Shown: in pieces, positions 49,010 through 60,700 of the stretch
Layout: each line of letters opens with the position of its first letter
How positions within the stretch are numbered: position 1 is the first letter of the stretch
Assembly (NCBI RefSeq): GCF_040712315.1
Contig: NC_134020.1
Span: 48,841,751 to 48,905,750, forward strand
Source of the DNA: Castanea sativa
Lineage: Eukaryota; Streptophyta; Magnoliopsida; Fagales; Fagaceae
Direction: 5' to 3'
Length of the DNA: 64,000 nucleotides
Program-made: the position numbers and the translations under genes
Notes under the pieces: model-generated
Database searches by the model: none
The model's input: the letters and a program-made list of their open reading frames with translations, nothing else
Told to the model about the DNA's origin: nothing

Positions 49010-51110
49010 GGCCAAAATGGCCCAATACCACAATTTTCAGAAATTTTTAGCAAAAAAACACTGTTTCGGAACTAAATAGGGAAATACCACTTTTATGATA
49101 CTCGAGTTTGCCAAACTCGAGTACCATTTGGGACTCGAGTTTAAGACACTCGAATTCCTAGAAGTTTTGCCACCGTGGCACTGCTGAGGTGGAAATTTGG
49201 CGAATAAAAAAAATAATGTGATACTCGAGCTTGGTATACTCGAGTACCATGCAACACAATACTCGAGTATAACATGCTTGAGTACCTTTTATAAATAAAA
49301 TGTTGTTTATTTTATTTCTACAGTACTCGAGCTCACCAAGCTCGAGTACCTTGTAACTTTTTTTTTTTTGGATTATCGACAAATAAACATAAACATAAAA
49401 TGTTGTTTATTTTATTTCTACAGTACTCGACCTCACCAAGCTCGAGTACCTTGTAACTTTATTTTATTTTTTTTTGGGATTGTTGACAAATAAACATAAA
49501 CATAAAATGCTGTTTATTTTATTTCTACAGTACTCCAGCTCAATAAGCTCGAGTACCTTGTAACTTTTCTTTTCTTTTCTTTTTTTTGGGACTATCGACA
49601 AATAAACATAAACATAAAAATAAGTAGCTTTTTTATGTATTTTTTTATTTATTTAAATAGAAGCATTGTAAAATACAGAGATTTTAATTTCAAAATATGA
49701 ATTTAATTTCTACATTAAGTAAAACTATTCACTGTTTTCTCATAAAAATTGTTCACTCTCTTTTTTGCGTAAATTATATTTTGTTCACTATTTAAAAAAT
49801 TGTTCGCTGTTTTCTCATAAAACACCTAGTAAAATCGTGTTTTCTAAATTTAAACGCCAAATCTGAATGCTTTTTCATGTTTGAATTTCACAATAATCGA
49901 ATCTATTTTTCTGCATTAATAAAATCTACTTCTACATTAATAAAATTTTCTCTCTACACATTATGTTTACTGTATATTCGAATCTGCTTACTGCATTCAT
50001 AAAATTTGTTTTTTGCATTAAGTAAATCTGTTCACTGTTTTCTCATAAAAATTGTTTACTTTTTTCTGCATAAACTATTTCTAGCATTCTGCATAAAATT
50101 ATTTTCTGTTCAGCATTATTTAAAAAATTGTTCACTCACTTTTCTGCGTAAATTATTTTTTGTTCACTATTTAAAAAATTGTTCGCTGTTTTCTCATAAA
50201 ACACTTAGTGAAATCGTGTTTTCTAAATTTAAACGCCAAATTTGAATGCTTTTTCATGTTTGAATTTCACAATAATCGAATCTATTTTTCTGCATTGATA
50301 AAATCTACTTCTACATTAATAAAATTTTCTCTCTGCACATCATGTTTACTGTATATTCGAATCTGCTTACTTCATTCATAAAATTTGTTTTTTGCATTAA
50401 GTAAAACTGTTCACTGTTTTCTCATAAAAATTGTTCACTATTTTCTGCATAAACTATTTTTAGCATTCTGTATAAAATTATTTTCTGTTCAACATTATTT
50501 AAAAAATTGTTCACTCACTTTTCTGCGTAAATTATTTTTTGTTCACTATTTAAAAAATTGTTTGCTGTTTTCTCATAAAACACCTAGTGAAATCATGTTT
50601 TCTAAATTTAAACGCCAAATCTGAATGCTTTTTCATGTTTGAATTTCACAATAATCGAATCTATTTTTCTGCATTGATAAAATCTACTTCTACATTAATA
50701 AAATTTTCTCTCTGCACATCATGTTTACTGTATATTCGATTCTGCTTACTGCATTCATAAAATCTTTTTTTTTGCATTAAGTAAAACTGTTCACTGTTTT
50801 CTTATAAAAATTGTTCATTGTTTTTTGCATAAACTGTTTTAGCATTGGCGCGGTTAGTGCACTTAAATGATTTTTGTGTTTTTTTTTTTTATTTTTAAAA
50901 TATGTAACCATATGAATAATGGACAAACTCCATGAAAGAAAAATGAGTGATTTGTATAAATCACCTAATGGTAAGTGCCTCAAATAATTCAAATTTGTGA
51001 AAAAGTTCGAATTAGTTGAACGTAGAAATTTGGAAAAAATCAATGGAAAATCAATGAACGTACCAAATCTTGAATGTGTACATAAGATGTATAGATAATC
51101 TAGACTTGTT
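49010..51110 (+). repeat. Left inverted arm of the MULE
   Basis: Starts with a CTCGAG-rich zone (49098-49560) in which ACTCGAG occurs repeatedly in inverted pairs, with an additional ~115-130-bp tandem unit (TACTCGAG...CTTGTAACTTTT...CATAAAATG). Three 379-bp units follow, then a segment with AAATCAATGGAAAATCAATG. It matches 53461-55547 inverted. Confidence 0.9.
49720..50850 (+). repeat. 379-bp tandem repeat, three units, in the left arm
   Basis: AAACGCCAAAT landmarks at 49852, 50231 and 50610, exactly 379 bp apart. Units contain many TGTTCACT and CTCATAAAA words. Open frames across them are repeats of the same non-coding text, not genes. Confidence 0.9.
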
Positions 51111-53460
51111 GAGAAATTTGACTTCATTAAAAGTACAAAATAATGAAAATTCAATGGAAAAGTATGTACGTTAGATGTACAGATCGTATGAATTTGTTTA
51201 AAAATTTGAATTCGTTGAATGTACAAAACCGTGAAAGCTCAAGGAAAAATAGTGTACATTAGATGTACAGATAATACGAATTTGTTGAAAAATTCGAATT
51301 CGTTGAGTGTGTAAAATCGTGAAAATTCAAATGAAAATTGAAGAACATACCAAATTAAGTAAACTCAATGGAAAATTAATTACATTAGATGTATTGATCA
51401 TCCAAATTTTTTTCCAAATTTGAAGTTGTCAAATGTACAAAATTGTGAAAATTCAATTTAAAACTGTTTACTAATGTACTGATCATCTTAATTTGATGAA
51501 AATTTCAAAATTGTTGAATGAACAAAATCGTGTAAACTCAATGGAAAATCAAAGAACGTACCAAATCATTGAGCAGCACATGTAGCACTGCAAACATCAG
51601 TGTAGCAATGGTGGACAGCTCACCCCCAAAATTGATGCAAAAACTTTCCAGGGATGCTCTGCATCCTTGAAAACGGTGCATTACAAAGGGTTGCATATTT
51701 GTGTATTCATGTGAGTGTGGATGGGTACTTCTGGTCAGGGCTCAATAGTACCGAGCTGTTGAACAGCACATGTAGAACTGTTTACTATCTTTGGTCATTT
51801 TCAGGGATGCTACTCGAAACGCTCTTCCCATAATCTGTGACTACTGGTTAGAAATAATAGCACATGGGTATTTCTGGTCAGGGCTCAACAAGTAATGTAC
51901 AATAAATCTAATATGGGTGATAAGTGTTATGTGTGTAACATTTCAAATTACACAAACAGAATATTGGAAACATCAACATATCTAACTGGAGGCATTTCAC
52001 TTCCTAAGGTGTTTCCTACATTACAAAGCAGATCGAGGACATTGTCCAACCAAAGCACAAGAATCATATGTAGCAACAAAGAACAGCAGAGAAAAAATGA
52101 GCAAGTGATTTCATATAAACTTAGCCAAAACTAATGAACAGTTAATCTTTAGATTTGCAAAAGTTGAATGTACATAATCATCAGTTGTCAGACATTAAGA
52201 ACAACATTTTGTATTGCACATAACGTGTAGACATTAACAACAACGTTTAATGTTCGTAGGTAGAAATTTTTGGAAATCATCATTACTTAAATCTGAGAAG
52301 TCTAAAATATATCTTTCATCATCTAACACACTAACTTCATTAAGCAGATTCGTCTCAAATTTAACTTACCCACCCATGGTTTCATTTTTGACACTTAACC
52401 CATTTTTGACATTTAGCTAGAAAATAATTCTAAAATTATGTAATAATAACTCATTTAGTTATAATTTCTCAAAAATATATATAAAGAAAATTCAGGATTA
52501 AAGCCATGCAACGCATGGAATTTTCACTAGTATCTTTTATAAATTTAAGCATTATAAAACATTTCATCCACACTTTAAGGGTATCATTTGATTCATTTCT
52601 TTCAATTTAAATTTTGAACGAATCCTTCTATATATATATATATATAATCATTCTATTACACTCCTTCCAAAATGGCAAAATGATAGATAGTTTGATAGCC
52701 ATCCAAACGCATCACAAAACAAATATCTTTTTTTTTTTTTTTTTTTTTATGAAAAACAAAAATCTTTTAAATATCGTAGGACATTTCACTTTTGTTATGT
52801 TTTTAGTTGATACAACTTCTATTTCTTGCAAAGTGACATTGTCTAGAAGTTCTTGTTCCACGTGTAATAGACAGTTTATTTAATTCAGTGTTAATTGTAG
52901 CTATGTATCTTATTAGACTTTGTTTCATAAATTGCTAAAGAAACATGACTTTTTCTATACCTCTTGTTTCAAATTTATTTGACTTTCCTCTACTAATGGT
53001 TACGTTCTAATGTCAACTCGTACTTTTGATTGGAAGATTATTGCATATATTAAGCCTATGTGAGCAGACTCTGATTGGACCAGATATTGTGTATTGTTCC
53101 CCATTCAGCAATCAGCTAGAAAATCTTTTGGTTTTTAAAGCATGGAAGCAATAGGCAGTAGAAATCTAAAAGAGACATTTAGCAGTTGTATTGCATTAAA
53201 TTTTGTAGAAATACAATGTAGCTTAGTATGAAAATAATACACATGAAAAATACTTAAAAAAAATTATGAGAATGACATTATAATGTAATTAAAAATGTGC
53301 AATTTCTAGTGTTTGTACAATGCAGTTGTTCAGTACTAATGATTAGGTACCCAGGCCATGAGTATGAAAGAAGTTGCAGTACAATCTGCAAGCTAGCCAG
53401 CTTTAAAAGACTACAATGGGAGGTGTATGCATCCCTGTAAAAGTAGATTTGTACTTTCTG
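51111..53460. other. MULE internal region
   Basis: First part (to about 51560) has decayed copies of an AATCGTGAAAATTCAATGGAAAAT-type motif. Two related segments at about 51580-51730 and 51720-51900 share TTCTGGTCAGGGCTCAA and AGCACATGTAG. The remainder is AT-rich. No transposase or captured gene recognised. Confidence 0.5.
52502..52530 (+). mobile_element. Helitron 3' end inside the MULE
   Basis: A hairpin CCATGC-AAC-GCATGG, then ATTTTCACTAG and a following T: the hairpin plus CTRR ending typical of Helitrons. The 5' end was not located. Confidence 0.5.
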
Positions 53461-55547
53461 AACAAGTCTAGACTATTTGTACATCTTATGTACACCTTCA
53501 CGATTTGGTACGTTCATTGATTTTCCATCGATATTTTTCCCGAATTTCTACATTCAACTAAGTCGAACTTTTTTACAAATTTGAATTATTTGAGGCACTT
53601 ACCATTAGGTGATTTATATGAAGCACTCATTTTTCATTCATGGAGTTTGTCCATTATTCATATGGTTACATATTTAAAAAAACATAAAAACCATTTAAGA
53701 GCAATAATCGCGCCAAAGCTAAAAACAGTTTATGCAGAAACAGTGAACAATTTTTATGAGAAAATAGTGAACAGTTTTACTTAATGCAAAAAAAAAAAGA
53801 TTATATGAATGCAGTAAGCAGATTTGAATATACAGTAAACTTGATGTGCAGAGAGAAAATTATATTAATGTAGAAACATATTTATAAATGCAGAAAAATA
53901 GATTCGATTATTGTGAAATTCAAACATGAAAAAGCATTCAGATTTGGCGATTAAATTTAGAAAACACGATTTCACTAGGTGTTTTATGAGAAAACAGCGA
54001 AATTTTTTTTAAATAGTGAACAAAAAATAATTTACGCAGAAAAGATAGTGAACAATTTTTTAAATAATGCTGAACAGAAAATAATTTTAAGCAAAATGCT
54101 AGAAATAGTTTATGCAAAAAACAGTGAAATTTTTTTATGAGAAAACAGTGAAAAATTTTACATAAGGCAAAAAACAGATTTTATGAATGCAGTAAGCAGA
54201 TTTGAATATACAGTAAACATGATGTGCAGAATGCAAATTTTATTAATGTAGAAACAGATTTTATCAATGCAGAAAAATAGATTTGATTATTGTGAAATTC
54301 AAACATGAAAAAGCATTCAGATTTGGCGTTTAAATTTAGAAAACACGATTTCACTAGGTGTTTTATGAGAAAACAGCGAACAATTTTTTAAATAGTGAAC
54401 AAAAAATAATTTACGCAGAAAAGTGAGTGAACAATTTTTTAAATAATGCTGAACAGAAAATAATTTTACGCAGAATGCTAGAAATAGTTTATGCAGAAAA
54501 CAGTGAACAATTTTTATGAGAAAACAGTGAACAGTTTTACTTAATGCAAAAAACAAATTTTGTGAATGCAGTAAGCAGATTCGAATATACAGTAAACATG
54601 ATGTGCAGAGAGAAAATTTTATTAATGTAGAAGTAGATTTTATCAATGCAGAAAAATAGATTCGATTATTGTGAAATTCAAACATGAAAAAGCATTCAGA
54701 TTTGGCGTTTAAATTTAGAAAACACGATTTTACTAGGTGTTTTATGAGAAAACAGCGAACAATTTTTTAAATAGTGAACAAAAAATAATTTACGTAGAAA
54801 AGTGAGTGAACAATTTTTATGAGAAAACAGTGAACATTTTTACTTAATGTAGAAATTAAATTCATATTTTGAAATCAAAATCTCTGTATTTTACAATGCT
54901 TCTATTTAAATAAATAAATACATAAAAAAGCTACTTATATTTATGTTTATGTTTATTTGTCGATAATCCCAAAAAAAAGAAAAGAAAAGAAAAGTTACAA
55001 GGTACTCGAGCTTAGTGAGCTGGAGTACTGTAGAGATAAAATAAACAGCATTTTATGTTTATATTTATTTGTCGATAATCCCAAAACAAAATAAAATAAA
55101 GTTACAAGGTACTCGAGCTTGGTGAGCTCGAGTACTATAGAAATAAAATAAACAACATTTTATGTTTATGTTTATTTGTCGATAATCCCAAAAAAAAAAA
55201 AGTTACAAGGTACTCGAGCTTGGTGTGCTCTAGTACTGTAGAAATAAAATAATTGACTTTTTATTTATAAAAGGTACTCGAGCATGTTATACTCGAGTAT
55301 TGTGTTGCATGGTACTCGAGTATACCAAGCTCGAGTACCACATTATTTTTTTATTCGCCAAATTTCCACCTCAGCAGTGCCACGGTGGCAAAACTTCTAG
55401 GAACTCAAGTGTCTTAAACTCGAGTTCCAAATGGTACTCGAGTTTGGCAAACTCGAGTACCATAAAAGTGGTATTTCCCTATTTAGTTCCGAAACAGTGT
55501 TTTTTGCTAAAAATTTCTGAAAATTGTGGTATTAGGCCATTTTGGCC
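53461..55547 (-). repeat. Right inverted arm of the MULE
   Basis: Inverted copy of 49010-51110, including three 379-bp-type units (landmarks ATTTGGCG near 53943, 54323, 54701) and the CTCGAG-rich end. Confidence 0.9.
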
Positions 55548-55557
55548 CCCTTTTTTC

Positions 55558-56576
55558 TCTTCAGAACTATTTTCATTTGAACCTAGCTTTTAAGAAGCTA
55601 ATATATTCAAAGACCAGTTGAAAATTTCAATCTCATTTTTCTATCGTTTTTGTTTTTGTTTTCCGCTAAATTTTATCTCATTGGTGTCAAACTATTATTG
55701 TTGATGCTGTGGTAACTTCAAAGAAGTCAAAAGCGATGTCGTTTCGATGCGAGGCATGTAATGTAAGTCAATTGGTTAAGACCTTTGTGCATAGGGGTAG
55801 TGTACTGAAAAAAGATGGTAAAAGTAATTGAATATTTTAAGGAGTTAATGGGGCAAATTTAAGGGCATTACATACGGATTTCTTCTGTCAAAAGTTTGGA
55901 GTCGCAACCAAAAATCTTTGGAATCTGAGGTATAGTTGGTCACTTATGTCTAATCGATTTTATTTTAATTAATAAAATTGGGTATCGAACCAACTTTGGA
56001 CCCCATGAGGAGGGATGGAGGAAATTGAAAATATGATGGAAAACAAAGCCCATGTCTAGGAAATATGATAAACACCTACACTCCCAATGCTCCCTTCTCT
56101 CTTTTTTTGGGTGTAACAAACCATTCTCAAATGCAAACTATTTACGTTAGCTGTGAACCCACTGCTTTACCTAACATCAACCAGAAACTGGACTACTCAC
56201 TCTTTGAGTTCCATTAGATCACTCAGTTGAAGAATTATCCTTGGCAAATGTTATCTTATATGCTCTCTCAAGGACACATATGCATGCCCATATTTTATGT
56301 TTAGGTTTACTCCCTGAAGAAATTAGTTTCATCAGGGAGATCTAAATGATCCAAGGCCCAAACCAATAGAAACAACTTCGGATTATTTTTTTCATAAATG
56401 ATCACATACTATAAATGATTATTTAGTCTATTCTAAACGGTCTAAATGACTTCTATTATACTCCATCCTTTATGGCATCATTAAAAAGAAAACTCATATA
56501 GATAGGTATTAAGGTATTATTTGGAACTATCATTATGGATTAATGTATTACACATGGTACGGATCTAACTGTAACA
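55558..56576. other. AT-rich intergenic region
   Basis: No gene. A fragment near 55765-55800 (AAGTCAATTGGTTAAGAC) resembles a SINE A-box. Confidence 0.4.
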
Positions 56577-57145
56577 TCCTATACTATAAAATAAAAATTG
56601 GGCCTACGGTTATCTTCTCTTTGCAAAAAATAGTTAAATTCTCATTAATTGTGATAGTTCACTTTTATGTAAAATAGAAATTCTATTAACTAAGTTTTAA
56701 GAAATTTAAAAATATATTTCAAAAAATTTCCAAAACATTAGATTTTATTTTAATTATTTTATATTTTAAAAGAATAAAATTTATACATTATATACAATCA
56801 TTACTTTAGTTACCTTCTAAATGATGGAGGATATGAGAATGCAATTTGTAGATTTACTATCAAGATAACATAAATTAGATTGGTGGTGGATAGTAGATTT
56901 AATTGCAGTTGAGTATTGTGTAAAGTCATCAACATAGAATAGCTCACGTTGAGATGCGTTATGTGGAACCAATGATATGAAAGAAAATGAATTTTTCTAA
57001 ACCATTATATTGAACAAAAAATTACTTATTTTCAATCATTTTCAAGTTATATATTTTTTTAAAGTCAAGTCATAGAGCTTTAAGCAAAATAAATACTTTT
57101 AATTTTTATTTAACTATCCCGTGCATTGCACGGGTTAGCGACTAG
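56577..57145 (+). mobile_element. Non-autonomous Helitron, 569 bp
   Basis: Begins TCCTATACTATAAAATAAAA after an A and ends with the hairpin CCCGTGC-ATT-GCACGGG, then TTAGCGACTAG before a T. TC start, subterminal hairpin, CTRR end and A/T insertion site all fit. No Rep/helicase. Confidence 0.75.
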
Positions 57146-58172
57146 TTATAGATACTAGAAAAGATTTTTAAAGGCACCAACCATGGATGTGGCTCCGCCC
57201 CTATGAAAGTGGTTTAGTTTTGAAATAAGACCAACATAGGTGGTTTGGATAGGGTACCCTGGTTGTGGATGGTGGTGGCTTTTGGTGTCCATGGCGCCTC
57301 TAAAGAAAAATGAAAAACTAAAAATGAAGAAAAATAACAATATATTTTACTAAAAAAATATTCTTTTTTGAAATGATTTAATTGAATGACACAATTTTTA
57401 AATAAACTGAGGTGACACCTTGACAGGGGCCGTTTTTGTGTGAGCCACGTGTCTTCTACTAGAAGAGTGATTTTACTAGACCCGGATTTGTTTTGGGGGG
57501 TTTAATTCAGAACTTGACATTGGGCCGCATAGACCAATGGCTTCAGGTGCATTTTTAAGCCTACAAAATAGATAATGCCTAAAGTCTAAGAATCGTGATA
57601 ATGGTTGAAATAAATATATAATATGTTTAGCGTAATAGCTTTGATTAAGTCATTAGTTAAAGATCTTAATGATGCATATTAAGTGATTTCCAATATTAGA
57701 GAATAATTAATTGTTATATGTCCAGTAATAGGATGAGTCAAGAATAGTCCATATCCAATTGTGGTTTATGACCCATGTTCAACATAATAAAGTATGTCCA
57801 GCTATGGTCTATGTTCAAATAATGTATGCCAAATAGTTTATGTCCAAATAATATACATGTCCAGTGGTGGTTTATGTAGTTAATATATGTCTAGTGGTGG
57901 TTCATGTTCAGATAATATATGTCTAGCAATGGTTCATGTCCAGATAATACATGTCTAGCGATGATTAATGTCTAAATAATATATGTCTAGTAATGGGTAG
58001 GTTCAACTTGTCAAAATTTTTGTATTCATTAGTGAAATATTAGTGAATCCATTTTGTTAAATAGTAAGATATTATTAGTGTAAGTTGCATTTTGTGGTAT
58101 GGTGATAATGAAACAATATGTACTCAATAATGTAAGTTTATGGATTTAGACATAATAACTTATCTTGATATG
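57146..58172. other. AT-rich spacer with degenerate ~35-45-bp repeats
   Basis: From about 57720 to 58010 a loose tandem repeat of TATGTCTAG-TGGTTCATGTC-type units. No gene. The right part was continuous with 60601 onward before the solo LTR inserted. Confidence 0.55.
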
Positions 58173-58336
58173 TGTGAGAGACCGTGCTTGTTGGAGAGGT
58201 GCTCTCAAAAAGAGATTTAGGTGATTAGGGCACCTCTCTTATAGGTAATTGTGTGGAGTTGCCACTTTTCTTTTTACAAAAAAAAAAGAAAGAAAAAGAA
58301 ATACAATTCACATGTCCAAGAATACCTCAAATGTCA

Positions 58337-58460
58337 TTAATTGATTATACAAATACAACTTGGTAGAATGACCTTACAAGGCTTTGGTCCTAGATACTTA
58401 ATTGATTATACAAATACAACTTGGTATAATGACTTTACAAGGCTTTGGTCCTAGATACAA
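58337..58460 (+). repeat. 61-bp tandem duplication
   Basis: TTAATTGATTATACAAATAC at 58337 and 58398 with the same downstream text (GGCTTTGGTCCTAGATAC); inside the solo LTR. Confidence 0.9.
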
Positions 58461-58829
58461 TTTATGTAAAAATTACAAAGTTTTGACCCTAGTTACAATT
58501 TACCAAAACAAAAGATAAAACACTAGTCTACTATCCAAAAATCTAAGTTCAGCGGCCAGGTTACAGAATGAAAAGGTGTTAGGCACCCATTCCGCCCAGA
58601 CAAAGTCTGATCTTCTAGACTCTAAATGACCATTAAATACTCATATTCAAAGTATGAAATGTTATGCAACAAATGCTATATCAAATCCTAGATCTAGGGT
58701 TAAACTTTTATTCAAGAACCTTAGAGCATTATGCAACAAATGCTATATCAAACCCATTCTTTTCTTTTGAGTTTCCATAAAAGAAAAGAATGGGTTTTAA
58801 ATAAAAATTCAGATCTGATTGGGATTTTT

Positions 58830-59200
58830 AAATGTGGGAAAAAACAGATTTTTATTTTGAAAACACAAATTTTTTATTCAAAGATGCAGATCTGATTTTG
58901 AATAAAAAAAACAGTCAGATTTTTATTTAAAAAAATGCAAACCAGATTTTTCATTTAAAACAGACCAGATTTTTATTCGGAAAAATGCAGATCAGATTTT
59001 TTATTAAAAACATGGCAGATTTTTATTTGGAAAAAATGCAAATAAGATTTTTTATAAAAAACAGAGCATATTTTTATTTGGAAAAAATGCAAATCATATT
59101 TTATTAAAAAAAACAGGGCAGATTTTTATTTGGAAAAATGCAGATCAGTTTTATTAAAAGCAGGACAGATTTTTATTCAAAAAAATGCAGATATGATTTT
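58830..59200 (+). repeat. Degenerate ~50-bp tandem repeat
   Basis: Six or so units of AAAATGCAGATCAGATTTTT...CAGATTTTTATTTGG at about 50-bp spacing; within the solo LTR. Confidence 0.8.
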
Positions 59201-60600
59201 ATTAATAAAATTTAGATCAAACTTTATGAATAAAATTCATATCTAGTTTTACTTTGAAAAAGAAACAAAGAGAAAAATATACAGATCTGACTCTTAATAA
59301 AAAAAATGAAGAAAACTTACAAATTTGATTTTAGATCTAAAATTCTAAGGCAAGATTCAACCCTTGATCTAGACATGTTCATCAATTAATCATGTGAAAA
59401 CTTTTGAAAGCAAAAGAGAACATGTGATAACATATGAGAAACATGATTATTTAAACACAAAAGAAAACATCATGTCCATGGAAACTAAAACATATATGAA
59501 AGCATGTTATGGAAACAAAGTTAGAGTTATACCTGCATGAACTTAATCCTCAAGGAAAGAGTTCTTCAAAGAGAAACAATTTTTTTTTTTAAAGATTTAA
59601 GTGAAGCCTTTTAACAAAAAAGAAGTTCCTAAAACTTCTTTAACATAAGGGGAGAGAGAAGTCAAAAAAAAGAAAGGTGAGAAAAGGGGGTCAAAAAAGG
59701 GTCAGAAAAAAGGGGTCTGGAATGTTGGGAGGCCTTCCCTATATATAGAGGTGGTAGTTGCTTAGAAAATATGCTAGGTTTGCTTAAAAATTAAGTCCAA
59801 TCAGCTTAAAAAATAAGTAAAAAACTTATGGAGAAAATCCTTAAAAAAAATAAAGAGATTTGCATAAGAGTAAGCTGATTTTTCAGATCAGAATCAGTTT
59901 CAGTATTTGGATCATATCTTTTTACTCAAAATTTGGATTAAGGTGAAGGATTTCCAATTCAAGGGAAATTCGATTCTCTACAACTTTTCCAGAAATAGCC
60001 TAGTCCGAATTTTGAGTTCTTCTATGCCAAAAGTGCCTTAGAACCTGAATCTGAAATATGCTACTTTAGCACGTTTTTAAAGTGTTTTCCAACTCTAAAA
60101 CTGTATTTGGATGAATTTAAGAGTTATTTTCATGATAAACCTCATTCCAAAGTGATAATTAGGACTTTTAAAATAATTATTTTGAATATAATTATCCCAA
60201 AAGCCTAATTATCTTTAAATATTACTAGCTTATTTGTTTTAATCCCATGCAACAAATCTCACTTTAAGAAAAATACTTAACCAATCACAAAAATTCATTT
60301 AATTAATTTTAATCATTAACCAATTAAAATTAATTTTAATTAATCACACGTGATTGACTTCACCCCATACAGTGCATGCTGATCGTGAAAACTTGATCTT
60401 GTGATATCTTTCAATCCAACAGTCCGATTTGGGAATTGGACATATCGTCGTAACTGTTAGAATCTCAAGATCATTTTTATGATATGCAATGAATAAATTA
60501 ATGTATGTAATACAACTATGATTTTTCGGGTATATGAATGGTCATTCTAGCCATCTTTTAAGATTAAATTATGGGTGCAAAATCGAATGTCTACAATATG

Positions 60601-60700
60601 GTTTGTGGTTCCAGCTATAGCATCACTTTATATGGTTTGTGGTTCCAGCTATAGCATCACTTTATATGGCTTGTGGCTCCAGCCGTATAGTATTAGTGAG
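60601..60700 (+). repeat. 34-bp tandem repeat
   Basis: GTTTGTGGTTCCAGCTATAG units at 60601, 60635 and (diverged) 60669; a further relative near 60815. This is the host sequence of the solo LTR insertion. Confidence 0.9.

Larger units (their letters stand above)
49010..55547. mobile_element. Non-autonomous MULE-like element with ~2.1-kb inverted arms
   Basis: Termini read GGCCAAAATGGCC at the left and, inverted, the same at the right. A 9-10-bp direct duplication CCCTTTTTTC flanks it (49000-49009, 55548-55557). The arms 49010-51110 and 53461-55547 are inverted copies over essentially their whole length. Long TIRs plus a 9-10-bp duplication fit the Mutator superfamily. No transposase frame in the 2.35-kb centre. 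Confidence 0.85.
58173..60595 (+). mobile_element. Solo LTR, 2.42 kb
   Basis: Begins TGTGAGAGACCG and ends AATGTCTACA, with the 5-bp duplication ATATG on both sides (58168-58172, 60596-60600). GTGGAGTTGCCACTT and TTAGGCACCCATTCCGCCC are LTR-like landmarks; a TATATATA box is at 59740-59747. No internal domain. Orientation is inferred from the TATA box. Confidence 0.72.

Noticed and set aside
50006..50624. Pair of similar ~79-codon frames, and the 122-codon frame at 54317-54685
   Set aside because: They are the 379-bp tandem units of the MULE arms read in one frame; no codon bias or domain, and repeated text explains their similarity.
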